A stretch of 64,000 nt of DNA from assembly GCF_001306035.1 (NCBI RefSeq), contig NZ_LGCM01000058.1, positions 28,214-92,213 of the forward strand. The letters are read 5' to 3'. This stretch comes from Levilinea saccharolytica (lineage in GTDB: Bacteria; Chloroflexota; Anaerolineae; Anaerolineales; Anaerolineaceae). Positions 18,125 through 27,395 of this stretch are shown in pieces. Under the pieces are notes generated by a model, which worked only from the letters and a program-made list of their open reading frames with translations, ran no database searches and was not told where the DNA came from. Made by a program: the position numbers and the translations under genes. The stretch's first letter is position 1; each line of letters begins with the position of its first letter.

Positions 18125-19120
18125 TCAGCGCACCTGGTTGGGATCAATCACATACAGCCACCAGTTATTGGCCACGCTGCCGGTGAAACCTGCCTGGCGC
18201 GGAAAATACCCCAGCCACCACAGGTGGTGCTGACGGATGTCGCCGCCGCCCCATTCGGCGCAGCCCACTGTCACCGCCTCGCCGCGCAGCTGGGGAAAAT
18301 CGTTCCAGGTGCGGCAGCGGGTGAGCACGGGGGTGGGGTTGCCCCATTCATAATCGGTGCGGCTGTTGGGGGCGTAATGCACAGTGCCCACCTCGGCCTG
18401 TCCGGGGTGGCTTTTGTCGTAGCGTGTGAAGCGCTCCCAAAAGTTGGGCGTGCCGCTGGCAGTGCTGTACACATGCTGGAGGATCGATTCCGCCCGGTGG
18501 CCAAAGGCCTCTAACATCTCGCCCACCCCGCGCTGCAAATTGAAGCCCATCAAAATCACGCGGCGGTTAAAGCTGCCCGCGTTTTCCAAGGCGGGCGCGT
18601 TGCACCAAAATGCGTCCGGCCCGGCCATGCGCGATTCGTAAAAGCCGGCGTAGGGGTAGCCCATCAGCCAGATCTCGTCCGCGTCCCCGCGGTTGACGCG
18701 TTCCACCAGGTTAAAATCGGCCACCAGACGGTGGTAATCGAGCCAGTCGGGCTGGTGGGCGCTGCTTTCCCCGCGGATCACCGCCAGATATTCCTCTGGG
18801 GTGTAGCGAAACCCGTCGGCCTTAATGGGGAAGGCATGCGTGGTGATGCGCTCCGTGATGGTATAGCGCACATAGCCGCCGCTGACCGTCTGCAGGTCTT
18901 GAATGTAGGCGTTCATCAGGGCTTCGGGGTCGTTCCAGCGCATCACTTTCGAGAGGGGCTGGTTGTCGTGCGAAGGCACCAGGGGGTCAAACAAAATCGC
19001 CAGCACCTTGCGTTCCACCGGCTGAATCTCCCATCCGGTGGGCGGCGGGGGTGCGGGCGGGGTGGGCGCGGCGAACAGCGAGCGCCACCAGGCTTGCAGC
19101 TTGCGCAGAAATTCATCCAT
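18125..19120 (-). CDS. Conserved-looking protein of unknown function rich in Trp and His
   Basis: I recognise no named family. After a short N-terminal helix and the Pro-rich stretch PTPPAPPPPTGWE, the remaining 300 residues look like one globular domain. Several segments look catalytic or structural: DEIWLMGYPYAGFYESRMAG, VILMGFNLQRGVGEMLEAFGHRAE (quoted in parts: GFNLQRGVGEMLEAFGHR), WERFTRYDKSHPG, VGTVHYAPNSRTDYEWGNP and DIRQHHLWWLGYFP. The clustered His, Asp and Glu could bind metal. The start at 19120 follows GGAGG. It lies 18 bp after hpt, so they may be co-transcribed. No signal peptide is obvious, although the N-terminus is amphipathic. Confidence 0.6.
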   Translation of the reverse strand: MDEFLRKLQAWWRSLFAAPTPPAPPPPTGWEIQPVERKVLAILFDPLVPSHDNQPLSKVMRWNDPEALMNAYIQDLQTVSGGYVRYTITERITTHAFPIKADGFRYTPEEYLAVIRGESSAHQPDWLDYHRLVADFNLVERVNRGDADEIWLMGYPYAGFYESRMAGPDAFWCNAPALENAGSFNRRVILMGFNLQRGVGEMLEAFGHRAESILQHVYSTASGTPNFWERFTRYDKSHPGQAEVGTVHYAPNSRTDYEWGNPTPVLTRCRTWNDFPQLRGEAVTVGCAEWGGGDIRQHHLWWLGYFPRQAGFTGSVANNWWLYVIDPNQVR

Positions 19121-19138
19121 ACACGCCTCCTGGCTGAC

Positions 19139-19705
19139 TCAGCCGTAGATCTTGTGATATTTGTCCAAATCTACCGAGGCGATATAGGGCAGATTGCGGC
19201 CTTTTTCATCAATATCCAGGCCGTAGCCCACCACAAAATAGTCCGGCATTTGAAAGCCGCAGTAATCAATGGGGATGTCCACCTTGCGGCGCTCCACCTT
19301 GTCCAGCAGGGCGCACACCTTCAGGCTGCGCGGTTTACGGTCCAGCAGCAGCTTGCGGATGGTGGCGATGGTGTAGCCTGTATCCACAATGTCGTCAATC
19401 AGGATCACATCCCAACCGGCGATATTGGTTTTATGGTCGGAATCGATGCGGATGAAACCGCTGGATTCGGCCCCGGCATAGGAAGACACCGACATGAAGT
19501 CCATGGTCAGCGGCAGCTGCACCTTGCGCATCAGGTCGGTGATGAACATCACGCTGCCGCGCAGCAGGCCCAAAAGCAGCAGCTTTTCCGAGCCGCGGTA
19601 ATCGTGGGTGATGGTGTTGCCCAACTGCTGCACACGCCGCTCGATTTCTTCTTGCGAAAAGAGAATTTCGCCGATAAAGTCGTAGGAAAAATCATGAGCC
19701 GTCAT
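19139..19705 (-). CDS. hpt: Hypoxanthine phosphoribosyltransferase
   Basis: The protein is 188 residues from the ATG at 19705, which follows GAGGAGC; the longer frame to 19813 crosses the promoter region. It salvages hypoxanthine and guanine to IMP and GMP with PRPP. The PRPP loop VILIDDIVDTGYT is intact, and the catalytic region LLLLGLLRGSVMFITDLMRK and flexible-loop Ser-Tyr (SVSSYAG) are in place. Upstream at 19726-19739 is a perfect short inverted repeat (TTGCGG/CCGCAA) of unknown meaning. Confidence 0.93.
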   Translation of the reverse strand: MTAHDFSYDFIGEILFSQEEIERRVQQLGNTITHDYRGSEKLLLLGLLRGSVMFITDLMRKVQLPLTMDFMSVSSYAGAESSGFIRIDSDHKTNIAGWDVILIDDIVDTGYTIATIRKLLLDRKPRSLKVCALLDKVERRKVDIPIDYCGFQMPDYFVVGYGLDIDEKGRNLPYIASVDLDKYHKIYG

Positions 19706-19833
19706 CGCTTGCTCCTCATCTAAAATTGCGGTTCCGCAAAATGATTGTATCAGCGAATCCCTTTCGATGGAAATCATTGGGTTTATTTCGAGTACAATGC
19801 TCCATATACTCACCCATTCCCCCGGAGTGCGCC

Positions 19834-21210
19834 ATGCGAAAACTTACCCTCTTCATCCGTGGTGTTGCCGTCTTTGCTTTGGCTTTCGGCCTGCTTTGGC
19901 AGGCTGCCCTGCCGGTTCAGGCCGATGTGGCCCCGCCGGATTGGCCGCCGGGGGCCAACCCCGCCCCAGGCGCAGAGATCACCCAGGTGCGCATGGAATC
20001 CGAAAAGGTGACCCTGACGGTTCTGCCTAAGCCCAATGGGGCTGCCCCAGGCTCAGCCACGGTGGAGGCGGTATTTAACCTGCGCAATTTGGGCAGCGCC
20101 GAAGAGAAAATGACCGTGCGCTTCCCGCTCTCCTTCTGGAATGGCTCTTCCGACGGCTTTGGCCGCTTTCCAGAGATCCGCAGCATCGAGGTCAAGGTCA
20201 ACAACCGCAGCGTCCCCACCCGCCGCGTGGAAAGCCCCAACCCCAGCGAATACGAAGACACGCCCCTGCCCTGGGCCGCCTTTGACGTGACCTTCCCGCC
20301 CGGCGAGGAAGTGGTGCTGTGGGTGCGCTACGGCTGCGACGGCATGGGAGAATTCCCCAACGTCTCCTTCCGCTATATCCTGGAAACGGGCGCGGGCTGG
20401 CAGGGGACGATCGGCAAAGCCGAGCTGGAGGTGCGCCTGCCCTACCCCGCCAGCCAAGAGAACGTCATTTTCGATGAAGGCGTGGGCTTTGGCGGGATGA
20501 CCCCTGGGGGGGTCTTTACCGGGCAGTCCATCCGCTGGGTGTTCGAAGACCTGGAACCCGGCCCGCAGGATAACCTGAACGTGCTGGTGACCATGCCCGA
20601 CGCCTGGCAAAAGGTGCTGAAAGAGCGCGAAACTACCCAGCGCAGCCCGCGCGACGGCGAAGGCTGGGGACGGCTGGGTAAGGCGCTGAAAGACGTGCTG
20701 CGGCTGCGGCGCGGCATGCGCATGGACGCGGCGGCACAGGAAATGTACGCGGAAAGCGTCAGCGCGTATGAAAAATCCGTCGAGCTGCTGCCGGAAGATG
20801 CGCTGTGGCATTACGGCTTTGCCGATTTGCTGTGGCTGCGGGCCTATTGGAGCGACCAGGGCATTTTCGCTTCGCAGTACAGTGACGCCCGCCGTGCGGT
20901 TCTGGAACTGCGCCGCGCGCTGGAAATTGACCCCAAACTGACCCAGGCGCTGGATCTGCTGCAGGAGGTGGGGCTTTCGGCCCCCGATCTGGTGCGGTGG
21001 GACGGTTCCCGCGCGGATTATTTGATTCTGACGGCCACGCCCACAGCCAAACCGACCGAGATCCCCATTGAGGCCCTGCTGGCCAGCCCCACCCCGCCCG
21101 TGCCGCCCAGCGCCAAAGGTCCGCGTCTGCCGGGCTGCGCATCCGCCCTGGCCCTGCCGGCGGCCGCGGTGATGCTGTGGGGGCGCGGGCGAAAAGTTCG
21201 GCCCATCTAG
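19834..21210 (+). CDS. Exported protein with beta domain, TPR-like region and C-terminal anchor (DUF4424-like)
   Basis: The protein is 458 residues from the ATG at 19834, which follows GGAG. Residues 1-32 are a clear signal peptide ending PVQA. Residues 50-290 form a beta-rich domain with VEAVFNLRNLGSAEEKMTVR and VRFPLSFWNG, similar to DUF4424-type proteins; this assignment is tentative. Residues 320-400 are helical and TPR-like (VSAYEKSVELLPEDALWHYG). A Thr/Pro linker and a last hydrophobic segment followed by RGRKVRP form a membrane anchor. A display role on the outer face of the membrane is inferred. Confidence 0.7.
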   Translation: MRKLTLFIRGVAVFALAFGLLWQAALPVQADVAPPDWPPGANPAPGAEITQVRMESEKVTLTVLPKPNGAAPGSATVEAVFNLRNLGSAEEKMTVRFPLSFWNGSSDGFGRFPEIRSIEVKVNNRSVPTRRVESPNPSEYEDTPLPWAAFDVTFPPGEEVVLWVRYGCDGMGEFPNVSFRYILETGAGWQGTIGKAELEVRLPYPASQENVIFDEGVGFGGMTPGGVFTGQSIRWVFEDLEPGPQDNLNVLVTMPDAWQKVLKERETTQRSPRDGEGWGRLGKALKDVLRLRRGMRMDAAAQEMYAESVSAYEKSVELLPEDALWHYGFADLLWLRAYWSDQGIFASQYSDARRAVLELRRALEIDPKLTQALDLLQEVGLSAPDLVRWDGSRADYLILTATPTAKPTEIPIEALLASPTPPVPPSAKGPRLPGCASALALPAAAVMLWGRGRKVRPI

Positions 21211-21236
21211 AAGCGTCTGCGCGGCGTGTCAACCAG

Positions 21237-21264
21237 TTGGTTTTTTTGTGCGCCGTGCTACAAT
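21237..21264 (+). promoter_or_regulatory. Promoter of the GGDEF sensor gene, probably leaderless
   Basis: TTGGTT (21237-21242) and TACAAT (21259-21264) are separated by 16 bp. Only five bases (AAAAA) lie between the -10 box and the ATG at 21270, so the transcript should begin at or next to the start codon, and no Shine-Dalgarno is present. Confidence 0.65.
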
Positions 21265-21269
21265 AAAAA

Positions 21270-23720
21270 ATGATGAACTGGCACCTCACGCCTCTCTCAG
21301 GATTGATCCTGCTGGCAGCCGTCATCCCGCTAGGTTTGCTGGTGCTGGCTCGCCTGCGCCCGGCCATGTTGGCCCGGCCGCAATTTTGCATGCTGTTGGT
21401 GGCGCTCATCGCCTGGCAGGTGGGTTACAGCCTGGAGTGGGGCACACAGGTTTTCACCCAAAAGCTGTTTTGGGCACAGGTGCAGTATCTTGGCATTGTG
21501 TGGGTGCCTTTGCTGTGGGCGCTGCTGGTGGCCGAAGCCACCCATCAAAGCAATTGGCTGCAGCTCCCCCGCATCCGCTGGCTGGCGGTGCTGCCCATGG
21601 TGACCTTGATCCTGACCTGGACCAATGACGCTCACGGTTTGGTTTGGAGCCGGGTGACTCTTTCGGCGGGCGGCGCCACCGGGCCTCTGCACTTTGAACA
21701 CGGTCCCTGGTTCTGGCTGAACGTGTTTTACACCTATTTTTTGGTGGCCCTTTCCTGGGTGTGGATGGTGCAGGAGCTGCGCCGCCCGCTCAGCGTTCAC
21801 CGCCGCCAGGTGACTTTGCTGCTGGGCATCAGCACGCTGCCGGTGGCGGCCAACCTGGCTTACCTGATCTTTCGCCAGCAGCTCAACGGCCTGGATCTGA
21901 CCCCCGCGGGTTTGGGGCTGGCTGCCCTGGTGTACGGCCTGGCGGTGGCCTGGGACAGCAGCTATGTGCTGCTGCCGGTGGCGCGCGCTGCGCTGATTGA
22001 AGCCTTGCAGGACGGCGTGGTGGTGATGGACGCCGCGAACCGCATTTTGGATATCAACCCGGCGGCACGCTCTATGCTTTCAAACCCCAAAGAAGAAGTC
22101 ATCAGCCGGCCAGTAGGCGCCGCCCTGCCGTTTTTGGACTCATTGGTGGCCAACCCCGTGCCGCAAAGCGAAATTGAGCTTTCCCCCGGGCGGTTTGTGG
22201 AAGCGCGCACCATCCCGCTGAAAAATCGCAGCGCTTTTGTGGGGCATTTGATCTTGCTGCGCGATATCTCCAAGCGCAAGCAGGCCGAACTGGCCCTGCA
22301 GGACAGCGAACTCAAGTTCCGCACCCTGGTGCAGGTCAGCTCCGACGCCATCTTTATCATTGACAATGAAACCGGTCAGATACTGGATGTGAACGAAGCC
22401 GGCCCGCCCATGTATGGGTACACGCGCGAAGAGCTGCTCAGCCTGAAAAACACGGATGTCTCCGCTCAGCCGCAAGAAACCCGCACCGCCACACACAGCA
22501 CCGAAATCGGCCAGGTGCTGGTTCCCGTGCGTTACCACCGCCGCAAAGACGGAACGGTGTTTCCGGTGGAGATCATCGGGAAGGCTTTTGAATGGAAGGG
22601 ACGCATGGTACATGCCGCCGCCATCCGCGACATCAGCGAGCGCGTTCGGGTGGATAAACAGTTGGAAGGACTGCTCAAAGCTGAACGCATCCGCGTGAAG
22701 CAGCTGGACGCGCTGCGCATGATCTGGGTGGAGCTGGCCACAGAATTTGACCTGAAATCTCTCCTTTCAAAAATCCTGGAAAACGCCCGCAGCCTGCTTT
22801 CTGCTGACACTGGTGAGCTGGTTTTATATGAGCCGGAAGCCGACCATCTGCGGGTGGTTTCTTCTTGCGGTCTAGAGAAGGACACCAGCGGCGATATTGT
22901 GGAAATGGGCGAAGGGTTGATGGGGCTTGCCGCGAAAACCAAACAGCCGCTCTTGGTGAAAGGTTACCAAGGCTGGGAGAACCGTTCTCCACGCTACGCC
23001 ACCATCGCGCTGGAAGAGGCAGTCGGCGCGCCCATGCTGTCGGGCGGGGTGCTGTTGGGCGCGGTGGCATTGGGCAGCTACCGGCCGAGCACCTTTGACG
23101 CGGCCAGCATGGATTTGCTGAATCTGTATGTGCAGCAGGCATCGTTGGCCATTCATAACGCACGCCTGTTTGAGCAGCTGAACGACCTGGCGGTCACCGA
23201 CACCCTCACCGGCCTGTTTAACCGCCGTCACTTTTTCTATCAGGCGGAGAGCCTGGTGATCCGCGCCCAGCGTTACGGCTCGCCCCTTTCGGCGGTGATG
23301 ATTGACCTGGACCACTTTAAAGACATCAACGATACCTTCGGCCACTCCGCGGGGGATCATGTGCTGCGCGAGGTGGCGCGGGCGCTGTCGTCGGCCCTGC
23401 GCAAAAGCGATCTGATCGGGCGTTACGGCGGCGAAGAATTCTGCGTGCTGCTGCCCGAAATTGATTTGGAAGAAGGGCGCACGGCCGCCGAACGGCTGCG
23501 GCAGGAAGTCTTTAACCTGCAAATCCCCACCCTCAAGGGCACGGCTGCAGTGACGGCCAGCCTGGGGGTTGCCGCCTTGAATCTGCACGGCGAAACCCTC
23601 GATCAGCTTCTGCAGCGCGCCGACGCCGCCCTGTACCGTGCAAAACGCGCCGGGCGCAACGCGGTTTCGGTGGAGGTGGGCGGGGGCACGGATGTGATGG
23701 TGGATGGATCATTATTGTAA
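21270..23720 (+). CDS. Membrane sensor diguanylate cyclase (7TM-PAS-PAS-GAF-GGDEF)
   Basis: The 816-residue protein has an N-terminal block of seven hydrophobic segments (residues 8-230) like the 7TM domain found before sensor kinases. Two PAS domains follow (about 240-340 and 350-470, with DISKRKQAELALQDSELKFR between them), then a GAF domain (about 500-645), then GGDEF. The active site reads RYGGEEF (GGEEF at 720-724). The inhibitory RxxD site is present nine residues upstream (RKSD, 711-714), so it should make cyclic di-GMP under product feedback. Its ATG lies 5 bases after a -10 box. The ligand is unknown, and no c-di-GMP effector lies nearby. Confidence 0.92.
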   Translation: MMNWHLTPLSGLILLAAVIPLGLLVLARLRPAMLARPQFCMLLVALIAWQVGYSLEWGTQVFTQKLFWAQVQYLGIVWVPLLWALLVAEATHQSNWLQLPRIRWLAVLPMVTLILTWTNDAHGLVWSRVTLSAGGATGPLHFEHGPWFWLNVFYTYFLVALSWVWMVQELRRPLSVHRRQVTLLLGISTLPVAANLAYLIFRQQLNGLDLTPAGLGLAALVYGLAVAWDSSYVLLPVARAALIEALQDGVVVMDAANRILDINPAARSMLSNPKEEVISRPVGAALPFLDSLVANPVPQSEIELSPGRFVEARTIPLKNRSAFVGHLILLRDISKRKQAELALQDSELKFRTLVQVSSDAIFIIDNETGQILDVNEAGPPMYGYTREELLSLKNTDVSAQPQETRTATHSTEIGQVLVPVRYHRRKDGTVFPVEIIGKAFEWKGRMVHAAAIRDISERVRVDKQLEGLLKAERIRVKQLDALRMIWVELATEFDLKSLLSKILENARSLLSADTGELVLYEPEADHLRVVSSCGLEKDTSGDIVEMGEGLMGLAAKTKQPLLVKGYQGWENRSPRYATIALEEAVGAPMLSGGVLLGAVALGSYRPSTFDAASMDLLNLYVQQASLAIHNARLFEQLNDLAVTDTLTGLFNRRHFFYQAESLVIRAQRYGSPLSAVMIDLDHFKDINDTFGHSAGDHVLREVARALSSALRKSDLIGRYGGEEFCVLLPEIDLEEGRTAAERLRQEVFNLQIPTLKGTAAVTASLGVAALNLHGETLDQLLQRADAALYRAKRAGRNAVSVEVGGGTDVMVDGSLL

Positions 23721-23735
23721 AGAAAGGGCTTAGCG

Positions 23736-24203
23736 ATGCCGCGCTACCCCTACCCAACCCTCCCCTCGGATGTAACCATTTCAATCCTATCTGCGATGGA
23801 TGATGAATTGGTTTCGGCTTTTCAAATCTTGATGCCGCAATTGAACCCCAGCCTGCCCGCGCCGGATGCGGCTGCGCTGGCCTCCATCCTTTCTTCCCCC
23901 GCGGTGAGCCTGCTGGCAGCCCGCCTGGAGGGCAGGATCGTGGGCGTGCTGACCCTGGCGGTGTTCCCCGCGCCTACCGGTGTGCGCGCCTGGGTGGAGG
24001 ATGTGGTCGTGGATCAGGCGGCGCGCGGGCGCGGCATTGGCGAGGCCCTCACGCGCTGGGCTTTGGCCCTGGCGGCCGAACGCGGTGCAAAATCGGTGGA
24101 GCTGACCTCGCGCCCCGCCCGCGCCGCGGCCAACCGCCTGTACCAGCGCCTGGGGTTTACCCAACCGCAGACCAATTATTACCGCTATCCCTTCACGGAG
24201 TGA
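23736..24203 (+). CDS. GNAT-family N-acetyltransferase
   Basis: The 155-residue single-domain protein has motif A VEDVVVDQAARGRGIGEALTRWAL with the pyrophosphate loop (ARGRGIG) and motif B AANRLYQRLGFTQPQTNYYR. It follows the sensor gene by 15 bp and precedes another acetyltransferase by 9 bp, so the three may be co-transcribed. The acceptor is unknown. Confidence 0.88.
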   Translation: MPRYPYPTLPSDVTISILSAMDDELVSAFQILMPQLNPSLPAPDAAALASILSSPAVSLLAARLEGRIVGVLTLAVFPAPTGVRAWVEDVVVDQAARGRGIGEALTRWALALAAERGAKSVELTSRPARAAANRLYQRLGFTQPQTNYYRYPFTE

Positions 24204-24212
24204 CCGCGCCCT

Positions 24213-24677
24213 ATGAACATGTTTCGTATCCGCACTCCAGAGCCGCAGGATGAAGCTGCATTAGTGGATCTTTCGCTCCATTTTGCCAGTGAATCCGATT
24301 GGGCCAGCACCATCCCCATCGGGCAAATTGACACCCTGGAAAAGGCGCACCAGCGCTTGTTCGGTGAACAGGCCCTCTCGGTGGTGGTGGCCGAAAGCGC
24401 GCAAGGCCAGTTAATCGGGTATGTGGGCATTTACCGTTCCGAGGGAAACCCCTATGCGTCCATTCTGGTGCACAAAGAGTACCGCCTGCGCGGGTTGGGG
24501 CGGTCTTTGGTGGAACAGGCCTTTGAAAAGCTGCCCCCCGGCCTGACAGTGGAAGCCTGGGTGGGGGCTTTTAACCATCTCTCCCTGGCCGCCACCCCCC
24601 GCCTGGGGTTTCATTGGGATCACAGCATCGAAGTGGATGGGCGCACCCTGAACGTGTTCGTGCGCCATTCAGATTAA
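24213..24677 (+). CDS. GNAT-family N-acetyltransferase
   Basis: The 154-residue protein starts MNMFRIRTPEPQDEAALVDL, the usual first strand and helix of GNAT enzymes. Motif A is ASILVHKEYRLRGLGRSLVE (loop RLRGLG). It ends with LAATPRLGFHWDHSIEVDGR. It is distinct in sequence from its upstream neighbour, so this is not a recent tandem duplication. The substrate is unknown. Confidence 0.85.
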   Translation: MNMFRIRTPEPQDEAALVDLSLHFASESDWASTIPIGQIDTLEKAHQRLFGEQALSVVVAESAQGQLIGYVGIYRSEGNPYASILVHKEYRLRGLGRSLVEQAFEKLPPGLTVEAWVGAFNHLSLAATPRLGFHWDHSIEVDGRTLNVFVRHSD

Positions 24678-24697
24678 GCCCTGCCGGACGAAAAGTT

Positions 24698-24739
24698 AAA
24701 AAAACGCCAGCCCGCGGTGTTCTCTGCCGCGGGCTGGCG
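24698..24739 (-). terminator. Intrinsic terminator of tyrS
   Basis: CGCCAGCCCGCGG and CCGCGGGCTGGCG (24705-24739) form a perfect 13-bp stem. On the minus strand it is followed by seven T. It lies between the tyrS stop and the converging acetyltransferase gene. Confidence 0.9.
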
Positions 24740-24761
24740 AATGGTTTCAGCAGGGATGCGC

Positions 24762-26042
24762 CTAAGACAGCACGCGCACCAGATGGTAGTTCTTTTTGCC
24801 CTTGCGCAGGACGATGAACTGCCCGGCCAACAGATCGCTGACCGTCACCATCTGCAGCGGATCTTGAATGCGCACGTTGTTGATGGACAAACCGCCCTCG
24901 CTGATGCTGCGGCGGGCATCGCCCTTGGATTTGACCAGGCTGGTTCCGGCCAACAGGTCCACAACGGCCAGCCCTTCGCCTTCCAACTGGCTCTTGGGCA
25001 GCTCGCTGGCGGGCACCTCGGCGAACACGTCGGCGATATCCGCGGCATCCAGGCTGCTGATGTCGCCCCCAAACAGGGCCTGGGTGGCCTGTTCGGCGCG
25101 CGCCAGGGCGCTGGGGCCGTGGACGGTATCCGTCATCACCCGCGCCAGGCTGCGCTGGGCTTCGCGCTGTTCGGGGCGCTGCGCGGTGGCCTCGGCCAGG
25201 GCTTCAACCTCACCCTTGGGCAGGAAGGTGAAGTACTTCAGGTAGTTCACCACATCCCGGTCGTCCGTATTCAGCCAGAATTGGTAGAAACGGTAGGGTG
25301 AGGTGCGTTCCGCCGAAAGCCACACACTGCCCGATTCAGTCTTGCCAAACTTGCTGCCGTCGGATTTGGTGATCAGCGGATACACCATGCCGAAAGCCTG
25401 CCCACCGCGCATGCGCCGGATCAGCTCCACACCCGCGGTGATGTTGCCCCATTGGTCGCTCCCGCCGGTCTGCAGCACGCAGCCGGCGCGGTCGTACAGA
25501 TAGAGGAAATCGTAGGACTGCATCAACATGTAAGAGAATTCGGTGAAGGACAAACCGTCCTCCCGTTCCAGGCGAGTGCGCACGGAATCTTTGGCCAGCA
25601 TGTAGTTGACAGTGAAGTGCTTTCCAACGTCGCGCAGGAACGATACCAGATTGAGCGGTACGAGCCAATCGGCGTTGTTCCACAGGCGGGCAGGGTTCGA
25701 TTTCACTTCGAAATCCAGGAAATGCGCCAACTGGCCCTTGATGGACTCCACATTGGCGGCCAACTGCTCCAGACTGAGCAGCTGACGTTCCTGCGCCTTC
25801 CCGCTGGGATCGCCGATCATGCCGGTTCCGCCCCCGGCCAGCGCGATGGGATGGTGCCCATAGCGCTGCAGGCGCGCCAGGGCGATCAACGGGACCATAT
25901 GGCCGACGTGCAGACTGTCGCCCGTAGGGTCAAAGCCGTTGTAGACCGTGATCTTTTGGCTGTCCAGCAGCTGCTGGACGCCTTCGACATGGTCATACAC
26001 CATACCGCGCCACTTCAAATCTTCAAAAGCGTTTGCAAACAT
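24762..26042 (-). CDS. tyrS: Tyrosyl-tRNA synthetase
   Basis: The 426-residue class I enzyme charges tRNA-Tyr. The HIGH-type motif is HVGH (45-48, in [13 protein letters not shown]), the KMSKS-type motif is KFGKT, and the Tyr-binding segment [15 protein letters not shown] and GGSDQWGNI are present. The C-terminal 80 residues are an S4 RNA-binding domain ([19 protein letters not shown]). The upstream region shows a TTAAAAT but no T-box features such as a specifier loop or terminator, so T-box control is not supported. Confidence 0.97.
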   Translation of the reverse strand: MFANAFEDLKWRGMVYDHVEGVQQLLDSQKITVYNGFDPTGDSLHVGHMVPLIALARLQRYGHHPIALAGGGTGMIGDPSGKAQERQLLSLEQLAANVESIKGQLAHFLDFEVKSNPARLWNNADWLVPLNLVSFLRDVGKHFTVNYMLAKDSVRTRLEREDGLSFTEFSYMLMQSYDFLYLYDRAGCVLQTGGSDQWGNITAGVELIRRMRGGQAFGMVYPLITKSDGSKFGKTESGSVWLSAERTSPYRFYQFWLNTDDRDVVNYLKYFTFLPKGEVEALAEATAQRPEQREAQRSLARVMTDTVHGPSALARAEQATQALFGGDISSLDAADIADVFAEVPASELPKSQLEGEGLAVVDLLAGTSLVKSKGDARRSISEGGLSINNVRIQDPLQMVTVSDLLAGQFIVLRKGKKNYHLVRVLS

Positions 26043-26229
26043 GTTTCCCTTCCTACGATGGGCCGCCCGGGGCAGGGCTGGCCGGAATATCGTTTGATTT
26101 TAACACGGTTTCCCGCGCCTGAAACCCGCTATCCGGCCAGGTTTTAAACTGCCCACTTCGCGCAGGGCGGTCAAAGGTCGTATAATGGTCTCATTAACAT
26201 TAGATCCGGCGAAACAGGAAGGGAACGGC

Positions 26230-27102
26230 ATGCACGACTCTCGCGTGGCAATTATTACCGACAGCACCTGCGACTTACCGCAGGAGATGATTGATCAGTA
26301 CGGCATTTACGTCCAACCGCTGCGGGTCATTTGGGGCGAAGAGCAGCTGCGGGACCGCATCGACATTCAACCCCAGGAGTTCTACGACCGGCTGGCCCAG
26401 GGCTACCCCATCCCCACCTCCTCTCAGCCCAGCGTGCTGGAATTTGTGGAGCTGTACCAGCGGGCGCAGGCCGAGGGCGCCGAGGAAATTGTGACCCTGA
26501 CCCTCAGTTCCGGCATGAGCGGCACCTACCAAACCGCCTTGCAGGCCGCCCAACAGGTTTCGCTGCCGGTGCATGTGATTGACACCAAAGGGCCTACCAT
26601 GACCCTGGGGTGGCAGGTGCTGGCGGTGGCGCGGGCGCGGCTGGCGGGGGTGAATGTGCAGGGCATGCTGGCCGTTGCAGAAAAAGTGCGCCGTTCATTG
26701 GTGCAGTATGTGTGCATGGACACAGTCGAATATCTGCGCAAGGGCGGGCGGATTGGCAAAGCCATTGGCTTGCTGGCCAATATGCTCGACATCAAGCCGA
26801 TTATCCAGGTCAATCACGAAAGCGGGGTGGTAGAGCCCATCGCCGTGGCGCGCACCCACCGCAAGGCTGTGGAAGTGTTTTACGAGAAGTTCTTCAGCCG
26901 CCTGGATACCTCGCTGCCCATGCGCATCGCCGTGCTGCACGGCGGCGTGGCCGAGGAAGCCCAGCAGCTGGCGGAGCGCATCACCGCGGATTTTCACCCC
27001 GTGGAGATCATCGTCAACACCACCGGCCCGGTGCTGGGCATTCACACCGGCCCGCGCGCCCTGGCTTTGGCGGGGTACTGCGAAGAGGCGGGCGGCGCTT
27101 AA
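26230..27102 (+). CDS. DegV family fatty-acid-binding protein
   Basis: The protein is 290 residues from the ATG at 26230, which has GGAAGGGA upstream; a start at 26185 would lie inside a TATAAT (26181-26186) and is rejected. DegV signatures are VAIITDSTCDLP at the start, PTSSQPSVLEF, and the segment YLRKGGRIGKAIGLLANMLD. Family members bind a fatty acid between two lobes and, as FakB, present it to the kinase FakA for phospholipid synthesis. No FakA is seen nearby. Confidence 0.92.
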   Translation: MHDSRVAIITDSTCDLPQEMIDQYGIYVQPLRVIWGEEQLRDRIDIQPQEFYDRLAQGYPIPTSSQPSVLEFVELYQRAQAEGAEEIVTLTLSSGMSGTYQTALQAAQQVSLPVHVIDTKGPTMTLGWQVLAVARARLAGVNVQGMLAVAEKVRRSLVQYVCMDTVEYLRKGGRIGKAIGLLANMLDIKPIIQVNHESGVVEPIAVARTHRKAVEVFYEKFFSRLDTSLPMRIAVLHGGVAEEAQQLAERITADFHPVEIIVNTTGPVLGIHTGPRALALAGYCEEAGGA

Positions 27103-27105
27103 AAA

Positions 27106-27134
27106 AATCAGCCCCCGAAGGGGTTGATTTTTAT
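27106..27134 (+). terminator. Intrinsic terminator of the DegV gene
   Basis: AATCAGCCCC and GGGGTTGATT (27106-27129) pair with one G-T and loop CGAA, followed by TTTTT. It starts 4 bp after the stop. Confidence 0.88.
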
Positions 27135-27147
27135 CGGTTAAATTAGC

Positions 27148-27176
27148 GAGCGCCGGGGACGCCGACCCCGGCGCTC
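27148..27176. repeat. Second perfect hairpin after the DegV gene
   Basis: GAGCGCCGGGG and CCCCGGCGCTC form an 11-bp perfect stem with a 7-nt loop, 14 bp past the DegV terminator. A tandem pair of 11-bp units (GTTTACCCTAC) lies further on at 27247-27268. The rest of 27180-27395 holds no recognisable gene or RNA. Confidence 0.6.
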
Positions 27177-27395
27177 TCTTAAGGAGGAGAAGAAGAGAAG
27201 TCGCCCTTGCAAATATATTACCAATACCATCAGATTCCTGCATGACGTTTACCCTACGTTTACCCTACGCCCTCCCAACAATTCTGCAAACAACTGCCAG
27301 ATTCGGCCGGATGCCGCGCCAAAAACTCCCCCCACCGCCGGGTGTGCGCTGTGGGGGTCTCTGATATACTTACCCTCAGCACGGAGGGACGGCAT

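Noticed and set aside
26043..26180. T-box or other leader upstream of tyrS
   Set aside because: No terminator-antiterminator pair and no T-box consensus; only a possible -10 box.
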